NCBI RefSeq assembly: GCF_028751195.1
Contig: NZ_CP066784.1
Span: 2,976,001-3,040,000, forward strand
Reading direction: 5' to 3'
Source: Alicyclobacillus sp. ALC3
GTDB lineage: Bacteria; Bacillota; Bacilli; Alicyclobacillales; Alicyclobacillaceae
DNA: 64,000 nucleotides
The position numbers and the translations under genes were made by a program. The notes under the pieces were generated by a model that saw nothing but the letters and a program-made list of their open reading frames with translations, did not search any database and had not been told where the DNA came from. Shown one piece after another: positions 39,675 through 50,844 of the stretch. Every line of letters starts with the position of its first letter. The stretch's first letter is position 1.

Positions 39675-39703
39675 TTGATCTCGGCCTGGACGCGTGGTAT
39701 ATT
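39675..39703 (+). promoter_or_regulatory. Probable rRNA operon promoter P1
   Basis: TTGATC (39675-39680) and TATATT (39698-39703) are 17 bases apart, preceded by an AT-rich stretch that could act as an UP element (around 39650-39668). The leader from here to the 16S gene is about 360 bases and contains no gene. Confidence 0.6.
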
Positions 39704-39877
39704 AGTCGATGTCGCCGCGAGGCGGTGCCGCTGAGAAAGACCCCACAAACCGCGTCACATCAAGGTTTCTCGGGTTTTTCAGTTGGCTGTCAGACGAGGT
39801 TTCCGCTCGGTTTCAGGGTTCGTCTTGAACCGACGCAGAAACTCTTGCGAGATAGTGAGCGACCAGAAACATCCAGT

Positions 39878-39906
39878 GGAAATGGTCAGCGAGGCGTGGT
39901 AAGATA
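39878..39906 (+). promoter_or_regulatory. Possible second rRNA promoter P2
   Basis: TGGAAA (39878-39883) and TAAGAT (39901-39906) are 17 bases apart. The match is weaker than P1, but tandem rRNA promoters are common in Bacillota. Confidence 0.35.
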
Positions 39907-40062
39907 CTCGTTGCCGCTTCAAACAGGTGCTTCGGTCAAGCGGTGAATACAAGCACTACAATGGTTCCTTGAAAACTAAACACGCAAGAGAGCGACAGTG
40001 TATCGCAAGCAGAATTGGCTTTGGCTTCGGCTGGAGTTAAGGAAGCATAAATGAGCAGCAAA

Positions 40063-41600
<1,538 letters not shown>

Positions 41601-41851
41601 TGGAGTAAGAGGCACTGTCGCTCGGTGTCGGCAACGACTTGCGTGTTTAGTTTTGAGGGAGCCATAACCCGCCCGGGTTTGTCCTGGTGCGGCGAATTGG
41701 TGACTTCAACTCGGTATTCGTGTGCTTGCACACGGTGCTGAACTGTACCTTGGAAACTGGATAACGACTCCTATGTAAGAAACGTCAACCGACATGATCA
41801 CAGTGGGTAACTGTGTTCGAGTGACGTGGCGGGAAACTGCTGCGTTACAAC

Positions 41852-44803
<2,952 letters not shown>

Positions 44804-44904
44804 AGATTCGTTGGTTGACGAGTACGAGCATAGGGCAGAGTCGTTATCTGGTTTCTGGGGTACAGGGAACGGTATGGCACAGCCGACCGTTTGATGTACC
44901 TGAT

Positions 44905-45022
44905 GTCTGGTGGTAATGGCGGAGGGGACACACGCGTACCCATCCCGAACACGACCGTTAAGACCTCCAGCGCCGATGATACTTGGGGTGCAGACCCCTG
45001 GGAAAGTAGGACGCCGCCAGGC
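44905..45022 (+). rRNA. 5S ribosomal RNA
   Basis: The sequence from GTCTGGTGGTAATGGCGG to GACGCCGCCAGGC pairs end to end. It holds CCCATCCCGAACACG, the conserved loop B/C segment, and GGGAAAGTAGGACG near the 3' end. It follows the 23S gene by about 100 bases and is followed by a terminator. Confidence 0.96.
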
Positions 45023-45035
45023 GAGAGAAGAGGAA

Positions 45036-45064
45036 GGCTCAGCACACTGTGTGCTGGGCCTTTT
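45036..45064 (+). terminator. Terminator of the rRNA operon
   Basis: GGCTCAGCACA, loop CTG, then TGTGCTGGGCC form an 11-bp stem (one G-U pair) ending at 45060, followed by TTTT. Confidence 0.9.
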
Positions 45065-45116
45065 CGTATGCGCGGGTTAGGGGAAGTCGGAAGCACAGGG
45101 TTCGAGCGAATGGGGA

Positions 45117-45185
45117 AAGGCAAGGGACAGGAAGAGATAAAGGCAAGGGACCGGCAGAGATAAAGGCAAAGGGACAGGGCAAGTT
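45117..45185 (+). repeat. Three tandem copies of a 23-24-bp purine-rich unit
   Basis: Segments beginning AAAGGCAAGGGACAGG, AAAGGCAAGGGACCGG and AAAGGCAAAGGGACAGG follow each other; the first two continue with AGAGATA. They lie at the left edge of the repeat-rich non-coding stretch behind the rRNA operon. Confidence 0.7.
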
Positions 45186-45223
45186 AAAATGGTATGCCGC
45201 AGCGCGGCATACTCCAATGGAGT
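45171..45223 (+). repeat. Double-hairpin element, copy 1
   Basis: GGTATGCCGC and GCGGCATAC form one stem and ACTCCA/TGGAGT a second, directly abutting. A near-identical copy lies at 45864-45911. About 80 bases downstream comes a GGATACCCC/GGGGGTAT hairpin (45301-45320), also found near copy 2. Confidence 0.85.
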
Positions 45224-45496
45224 CCTAGACTTCGGTGGGCGAGAGGGTCGGCTGCGTAAGCGGAGACCGGTTGCGTAAGTGTAGATAACGTCGACATAGC
45301 GGATACCCCTATGGGGGTATATGCGCCCGGACGTCGCCGATTCCGTGGCTCGGGTGCGTACAGATGGAGAGTTCCATAGCATAGCGGAGAGCGGAAGGCG
45401 ACGTGTCGCGGGGTCCAGAGTGTGATAGCGTTCATTTTGCTCCTTACACCGGGGGAAGCGACGGATTGAAACGTCGATTTCAGCCACATAGCACTG

Positions 45497-45520
45497 TGGA
45501 TACCCCGGTAGGGGTATCCA
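45497..45520 (+). repeat. Perfect 10-bp inverted repeat
   Basis: TGGATACCCC (45497-45506), GGTA, GGGGTATCCA (45511-45520). Related but less perfect hairpins occur at 45301-45320 and 45935-45956, so this motif is present three times in 650 bases. Confidence 0.8.
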
Positions 45521-45537
45521 CTGAGGCGTTGCGTGAT

Positions 45538-45620
45538 CAAAAAGTTCGCTATACGGGAAAATCGGCCCTCAGACGGTCATATAGCGAACAAAAAATGCGC
45601 TACGGAGGCAAAATCGGCTA
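45538..45620 (+). repeat. Two imperfect direct repeats of about 30 bp
   Basis: CAAAAAGTTCGCTATACGG followed by GAAAATCGGCC (from about 45538) and CAAAAAATGCGCTACGG followed by AGGCAAAATCGGC (from about 45588) are clearly related. A shorter related piece, CGAACAAAAAGTGCG, occurs near 45697. Confidence 0.6.
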
Positions 45621-45863
45621 AGAACGAGGGTTTGGCGAAGGCGAGCGAACAATTTGACCATTCGAAGGTCTAGTTATGTAAACAACGAGCGGATAACGAA
45701 CAAAAAGTGCGTTCGACTCTCGGTATGACGGGCCAGTGAGTCATCCGCAGCGAGCAGAGCCATAGAGACTCCATAGGACCGAAGAATAACACGTCGCGGC
45801 AGTGTTATCTCACAACCCTAACGTGGCGCCAGAGCGTGAGTGCCAGGTAGCGACCGAAATAGA

Positions 45864-45911
45864 GGGACAAGTTCAAATGGTATGCCGCGGGGCGGCATAC
45901 TCCAATGGAGT
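45864..45911 (+). repeat. Double-hairpin element, copy 2
   Basis: Second copy of the GGTATGCCGC/GCGGCATAC plus ACTCCA/TGGAGT element, lacking four bases in the flank relative to copy 1. From here to 46300 the DNA has no gene but repeats the motif GATAACG or its complement CGTTATC several times (for example 46060-46080, 46118-46130, 46170-46178). Confidence 0.85.
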
Positions 45912-46309
45912 ACTTGTCGTCCACCTAGCATTTCGGATACCCGGAAGGGATATATGGCTGGGCGGGATGAGACCAATAAGACCTTCCGATAGCGTTATCG
46001 CCAAAAACTAACGCGCCGTCAGGACGTTATTCGCTTGCGCAATGGCCATTTCGAGCCGATAACGTCCCAGAAACGCGTTATCGGCACCAGTGGGGGCGGG
46101 AAACCGAGATCTAACAGAGGATAACGCGTTGTGAGGACGTTAGCCGCCTGATTATGTAAACAAATCACATGATAACGAGCCCACAGAGCGTTAAGCAACG
46201 CCAGAGGAAGGGATATCGTATCTCCTAGAGTCTCGGGAGTGAGCGGACACGATGCGGTCTGGTAATGGCGGCGGTCGGTACAGTCGACGCGGTCACACTC
46301 AATTTATGT

Positions 46310-46338
46310 TTGTATTCCACGCACAAGCGTGATACAAT
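46310..46338 (+). promoter_or_regulatory. Promoter of the tRNA cluster
   Basis: TTGTAT (46310-46315) and TACAAT (46333-46338) are separated by 17 bases, about 20 bases before the first tRNA. Confidence 0.7.
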
Positions 46339-46358
46339 ACGAAATGCACTTGCGAGAT

Positions 46359-46433
46359 GCGGAAGTGGCTCAGGGGTAGAGCATCGCCTTGCCAAGGCGA
46401 GGGTCGCGGGTTCGAATCCCGTCTTCCGCTCCA
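46359..46433 (+). tRNA. tRNA-Gly (GCC)
   Basis: The acceptor stem GCGGAAG pairs with CTTCCGC, the anticodon loop TTGCCAA gives anticodon GCC, the T-loop is GGTTCGAATCC, and the CCA end is encoded. Confidence 0.95.
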
Positions 46434-46471
46434 TATTTTAACGCACAATGAGGTTCCTTAATCTTCTTATC

Positions 46472-46548
<77 letters not shown>

Positions 46549-46560
46549 ATCGACTACTGT

Positions 46561-46634
46561 GCGGGTGTAGTTCAATGGTAGAACTCCAGCCTTCCAAGCT
46601 GGTCGCGTGGGTTCGATTCCCATCACCCGCTCCA
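46561..46634 (+). tRNA. tRNA-Gly (TCC)
   Basis: The acceptor GCGGGTG pairs with CACCCGC, the anticodon loop CTTCCAA gives TCC, the T-arm is GGGTTCGATTCCC, and CCA is encoded. This is the third and last tRNA of the cluster. Confidence 0.95.
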
Positions 46635-46654
46635 TAAAGCTTTCAAGCAACAAA

Positions 46655-46686
46655 GGCCACTGCCTTGGGAAACCAGGACAGTGGCC
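46655..46686 (-). terminator. Hairpin terminator, T-rich on the minus strand
   Basis: GGCCACTG and CAGTGGCC pair, extended by an inner CTTGG/CCAGG. On the minus strand the stem is followed by TTTGTTGCTT, so it suits the small minus-strand gene at 46706. On the plus strand it could still end the tRNA transcript, although no clear T-run follows there. Confidence 0.65.
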
Positions 46687-46705
46687 TCCTTGGTGTGGTG
46701 GACCG

Positions 46706-46864
46706 CTACGGTGGCGTCCACAGTTCTACTATTGTTTGCTGTAGCGTGAAAATACGCCGATCAGAAGGACACTGGCGCTGCACCATCTTGAACGCGACTT
46801 CATATAAGTTACGCTGATTAACACGCAGAATCTCGGCGACCTCGTCAATCGACGGACACCGCAT
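46706..46864 (-). CDS. Small protein with helix-turn-helix-like start (52 aa)
   Basis: The frame reads MRCPSIDEVAEILRVNQR, then NLYEVAFKMVQRQCPSD and ends TIVELWTPP. The segment SIDEVAEILRVNQRNLYEVA looks like the first helices of a DNA-binding HTH. It is too short for a full regulator, so it may be a remnant or a free-standing small protein. A terminator follows directly on its strand. No clear ribosome binding site precedes the ATG, which lowers confidence. The rest of the gap to 47047 holds nothing else recognisable. Confidence 0.4.
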   Translation of the reverse strand: MRCPSIDEVAEILRVNQRNLYEVAFKMVQRQCPSDRRIFTLQQTIVELWTPP

Positions 46865-47047
46865 GGAAAAATACCCTAAGTATAGGTGGATTTGTTCGAT
46901 GTCTGTGACCTACGCCGTGTGTGTTGTGTGATCACGGTCACAAAGAACGTGAGATGCGTGCTTGGGTTTCTAAGCAGACGCAGGGATTTTAGTGCGGAGT
47001 GCCTGTATTTGCTAATGCGGTCGGCCCGCACGCTCGGAGAGAATTGC

Positions 47048-48598
47048 TCAGCCTTGGCCGAGCGTCGTCCAGACCATTTGTGACACCTTGTCATCCGTGT
47101 GAACGCCGTACTGCTCCGACACGTTGCCCGCACTTAACACGGCGATCACGTAGTTTCGTCCGTCGCCGTTCACGTATCCAACACTGTTGACCCACCATTT
47201 CTGAGGGTAGGGCAGCCAACCGTTCTTCAGTGCCACGCTGGCGCCAGCTGACAGCGGGCCGCTGGACACGCCCCAGTCTTCCGACGCGATCACGTGCTCC
47301 ATTAGGTTGAGGCCGTAGTCCCGTTCCGACGTGCTCAACAGGTTGTTGGGGTAGGCGAACAGGCGCATCAGGTCGACCTGGTCCTGCGCGGTGGTTCGCG
47401 TCAGCCCCCACTGACCACCGGAACCGGGTGTCGTGTCCGTCATCCCGGCTTTGGTTAGGAACGATTGAATCGCGGTGCTGCCACCCGCGTCATTCCACAG
47501 TGTGGAAGCCGCATTGTTGCTGCTGTCTTCAATCATCGGAACCGCTTGCTTTTGCTCCGACGTTGGCAAAGGCTGGCCGGTAGTCCCTGACGTGTGCAGA
47601 AGGTCGGCGAGGATTGTCATCTTTACGATGCTCGCTGTGTCGTATCTTTGTCGCCTGTTGTAGAGGTAGGTGTGCCCGTTGTTTGCGTTGTAGACGGCGA
47701 CGGACACAGTGTCGTTTCTGCTGTTCAGGTACGAAGTGAATGCGCTGTTGAACAGCCACTTGTTTGACGTCACGGGAGGTTGTTCTGCTGCCGCGAGTTT
47801 GGCGATGGCGTCCGTGAGCTGTTGGACGAGCTGAGCATGTTCTGAGACTTCCTGGACGAGTGGCAGGTTGAAGTACTGCTTGGCAGCGGCTAAGGCTTCC
47901 TCTGCGGTATTCGTCGCCGCGCCATCTCCGGAGGCTTTTTCGACCAGGGCGGAGAGTTGTTGTTCGAGACGAACTACGTCGGCCGGTTGGTTGTTCACGA
48001 GTCCGCCACTCATCCGTTTGAGTTGTGCCTGCTCGCGCTGGATCTCTGTGACTTGGGATGACCAGGCCGCGATGAGTCGGTCGAGGGCCGCCGGTGTTTG
48101 GGCTGAATTGATCGCGTTTTGTGCTTTTTGCTGATCAGGTTGACCTCCGTTTACTTGCTGCAGTTCATTCCAGGCGGCTTCGGCCTTTTGCCGGCTCGAG
48201 GCCATGGTGGACGACCAGACATGCGCTGTCTGTTGGCCAATGTTCTGGAGTTCGGTGTCCGCCCCGTTGACACTGGCCGCCCAGCTAGTGGGAACGATAC
48301 CTTCGTGAGAGCCGGTGACCGTCGCTAACTCCTTTCTGAGGGCTTGCAGTTGCCCTGACGTGATTCCGTGTTTATGGTCATAGTTCCATTCCGCCTGCAG
48401 GTGTTGCGCCTTTGCGTCAAATACCGCTCGGTTGTGCATGGCAAAGCCAGGAAAACCACCTATGACAAGCGCCGTCGGAACGATGGCAGCGATACCGATA
48501 CTGACAGGTTTGGCGAAACCTTTAGTGGATTTACGGTGAAGCCGTTTACGACGACGAGTTTGATGAGGCTGTGAGTCTGGACCGTTATGAATCGCCAA
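47048..48598 (-). CDS. Membrane-anchored serine hydrolase (class A beta-lactamase fold) with helical stalk
   Basis: The C-terminal 230 residues have the order of active-site motifs of class A beta-lactamase-like enzymes: S-x-x-K in TASIVKM (about residue 323), an SSN in EDSSNNAAS and a KNG box (usually KTG) in ALKNGWLP. I see no clear Glu166-type omega loop, so it may act on peptidoglycan peptides or be a non-hydrolysing penicillin-binding homologue. A basic cytoplasmic stretch and one helix (VSIGIAAIVPTALVIGGF) lead into about 230 residues of Gln/Ala/Glu-rich, probably coiled-coil stalk. TTG 48598 has AAGGGGTGATG upstream; an ATG at 48622 is in frame but lacks a site. Confidence 0.75.
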   Translation of the reverse strand: MAIHNGPDSQPHQTRRRKRLHRKSTKGFAKPVSIGIAAIVPTALVIGGFPGFAMHNRAVFDAKAQHLQAEWNYDHKHGITSGQLQALRKELATVTGSHEGIVPTSWAASVNGADTELQNIGQQTAHVWSSTMASSRQKAEAAWNELQQVNGGQPDQQKAQNAINSAQTPAALDRLIAAWSSQVTEIQREQAQLKRMSGGLVNNQPADVVRLEQQLSALVEKASGDGAATNTAEEALAAAKQYFNLPLVQEVSEHAQLVQQLTDAIAKLAAAEQPPVTSNKWLFNSAFTSYLNSRNDTVSVAVYNANNGHTYLYNRRQRYDTASIVKMTILADLLHTSGTTGQPLPTSEQKQAVPMIEDSSNNAASTLWNDAGGSTAIQSFLTKAGMTDTTPGSGGQWGLTRTTAQDQVDLMRLFAYPNNLLSTSERDYGLNLMEHVIASEDWGVSSGPLSAGASVALKNGWLPYPQKWWVNSVGYVNGDGRNYVIAVLSAGNVSEQYGVHTDDKVSQMVWTTLGQG

Positions 48599-48791
48599 AG
48601 CAACATCACCCCTTCCGTGCATACTTGAGCATTACAGCGTATCACTGAGAAGACGTAAAGGTCTGTGGGAAGGTTACATAAAGGTTTCGGATCGCGACGG
48701 TTTCAACATCCGCAAAGTGGGTGACGAGTACGAATCACGAGGTTCGGCAACAGTTAAGGGGGGGCTTTCAAAGCGAGCTGGGGGGAGAAAA

Positions 48792-49922
48792 ATGCGTTAC
48801 TCACGTCACCGTCGTGTTGGTCTGAAACTTGTTGGGCTTACAACCGTGCTCCTACTCATAATGGGAGTGGGAACGGGATTGCATGAATACCGGCATCTAC
48901 AGGCCAAGCACCACTTCGCCAATCTACAGACGGTTACACCAGTGCCTGACGTTCCGGTGAAGAAGAACACCGTCGCACCGCGTCCCACAAAACCTAATCT
49001 CCCTGGGACGTTCAACGTACTTCTCATGGGTTCCGACGCGCGACCGGACGACACCATCAGCCACTCGGACACGCTCATGATGGTTCACGTGGACCTGAAC
49101 CATCACCTCTACAGCATACTGAGCCTGCCGCGCGACGCACGAAGCTATAGTCGCCGTTACGGGTATACCAAGCTGAACACGATTCAGTTTATGAACGAGG
49201 ACAGGTACGGCGCTGCCGAGGGGGTCCGCCGGACTGTCGCGGACATCTCACAACTCACCGGGGTACCTATCCACTTTTACGCAGAAACGAATTTCTATGG
49301 TCTCAAGGACATGATCGACGCGGTCGGGGGCATTGAGATGGACCTGCCGTACGACATTCGAATCACTCACCCCCTCCCCTCAGACGGAGGCTACGCGGGG
49401 AGAGTTTTTAAGAAGGGCCAACACTTTTTCAACGGGGACGCAGCCATTGAAGTAGTGCGCGAGCGGTACTCTGTTCCTGGAGGCGACTACGCGAGGCAGC
49501 AAATGCAGGCGAATGCCGTTATCGCCCTGGTCCACGAGGCTACCAAGCCGCGGAATCTGACTCGTTTGCCACGACTCGCAGCAAGTGTCCGAAAGCTCTT
49601 GGTCGCGACGAATCTGAGAACTGACGACCTAGTCAGCCTCGGTCTGGCCGTGAAATCCGATTTCCGTCCGAACGAACAGGTCCACTATTTCCAAATACCC
49701 AGTATTGATACTCGGGCCTACGACCAGGTGCTGCACGCATCGAATGACGAGCTGCTGTTGGACGCGCACAAACTGCAATGGGTGGTTCAGACCTACTTTC
49801 TGGGTAGCGCCGCTGGTGCTCCACCGACGAACGTCCCAGCAAACGGAGGCGGGGCGCCGGTCACGGACGCCCCGGCCAACCGCGCGCGGGACTTTCGTCC
49901 GCTGGGTGGGCCGAGGCGTTGA
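48792..49922 (+). CDS. LytR-CpsA-Psr (LCP) family wall-polymer transferase
   Basis: LCP enzymes transfer lipid-linked anionic polymers such as teichoic acids to peptidoglycan on the outer face of the membrane. The protein has a short basic N-terminus, one helix (VGLTTVLLLIMGVGTGL-like), then the LCP core: FNVLLMGSDARPDD, SDTLMMVHVD, LSLPRDARSYSRRYG, KLNTIQF, and GLKDMIDAVGGIEMDLPYDI, including the conserved Asp and Arg residues that bind the pyrophosphate lipid. The ATG at 48792 follows GGGGGGAG. The Pro/Ala/Gly-rich tail (last 45 residues) is disordered. Confidence 0.92.
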   Translation: MRYSRHRRVGLKLVGLTTVLLLIMGVGTGLHEYRHLQAKHHFANLQTVTPVPDVPVKKNTVAPRPTKPNLPGTFNVLLMGSDARPDDTISHSDTLMMVHVDLNHHLYSILSLPRDARSYSRRYGYTKLNTIQFMNEDRYGAAEGVRRTVADISQLTGVPIHFYAETNFYGLKDMIDAVGGIEMDLPYDIRITHPLPSDGGYAGRVFKKGQHFFNGDAAIEVVRERYSVPGGDYARQQMQANAVIALVHEATKPRNLTRLPRLAASVRKLLVATNLRTDDLVSLGLAVKSDFRPNEQVHYFQIPSIDTRAYDQVLHASNDELLLDAHKLQWVVQTYFLGSAAGAPPTNVPANGGGAPVTDAPANRARDFRPLGGPRR

Positions 49923-49990
49923 TGCCTGTCATGAAACGCACTTCACGGGAACTCTTGTGAGTATGATGTCGATGCACGAAGTGGACCGCA

Positions 49991-50641
49991 TCAGAGCGTT
50001 CGGAACACGTACCCGTGAGCCTTGTAGTATCTGATAATCGTTGGGAGCGCTTTTACGGTATATCTGCTGTCACTGACGCCGTCGTGGAACAGCACAATTG
50101 ATCCAGGACGGGCCCTGCCCTCGACGTTTCGTACGACAAAGTCGGCAGATGTGGCTTTCCAGTCTAGGGAGTCCACGCTCCAATACATGACGCGGTGGCC
50201 AAGCCTGTTCACCATCGGGATTTCGCTTCGGTCAAGAGCACCGTAGGTGGGGCGGTAGTATCGGGGCTTGTGTCCCGTGACTTGCGAAATGGCTGTGTCT
50301 GCCATCGTGACCTCGGACAGGACGACTCGCCGCGGTTGGCCGGGCAGGTAGCGATGATCAAAGCCGTGACTTCCGACTTCGTGTCCTTCTCTCTGCATCC
50401 TCCGCACAATCGCAGGGAGGTCTCGGCACCGGTACCCAAGCACAAAGAAGGTCGCATGCACATGTTCTCGTCTCAGGACATCTAAAATCTGAGGGGTATA
50501 GAGCCCGCTCGGCCCGTCGTCAAACGTGAGGTAAAGAACCTTACTTTGCGAGGCGAAGGCCGTATTCTGAGGTCCAGGCTGCAAAGCCACGGACACCGAC
50601 GTGATGAAGATTGCTGCAAGGAGAATTGTAACTTTACGCAA
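49991..50641 (-). CDS. Secreted polysaccharide deacetylase (NodB domain)
   Basis: A 216-residue protein with a signal peptide (KVTILLAAIFITSVSVALQPG) and a carbohydrate esterase 4 domain: YLTFDDGPSG with the catalytic and metal aspartates, VGSHGFDH for the metal histidines, RPTYGALD (usually RPPYG) and VLFHDG at the end. It probably removes acetyl groups from N-acetylglucosamine in peptidoglycan or a related polymer. The start is TTG, with GGCGGTGAT upstream on its strand. It is divergent from the PBP gene and convergent with the LCP gene. Confidence 0.9.
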   Translation of the reverse strand: MRKVTILLAAIFITSVSVALQPGPQNTAFASQSKVLYLTFDDGPSGLYTPQILDVLRREHVHATFFVLGYRCRDLPAIVRRMQREGHEVGSHGFDHRYLPGQPRRVVLSEVTMADTAISQVTGHKPRYYRPTYGALDRSEIPMVNRLGHRVMYWSVDSLDWKATSADFVVRNVEGRARPGSIVLFHDGVSDSRYTVKALPTIIRYYKAHGYVFRTL

Positions 50642-50844
50642 AAGGAATCACCGCCTTACCAAGTGTTCATGATTCCCGCCAGGCACACCTTTAAGTCTGG
50701 GAAATGGGACCAATTCTCGTCTCTATGAGCGCACACAGAAACCCTTCCTTTCAGTCCGATCGCGACCTTATTTCAAACGGATTTCGAAGTCCGTGCAGTA
50801 ATCTACTACACGGACTAAGTACTCAAGGCAAAGGGGGGCCGGCA

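Noticed and set aside
45802-46011. 69-codon frame in the repeat region
   Set aside because: It runs through the double-hairpin element copy 2, and copy 1 does not preserve a similar frame.
46225-46434. Minus-strand frame starting MERKTGFEPATLALARRC
   Set aside because: This is the well-known spurious translation antisense to a tRNA-Gly gene.
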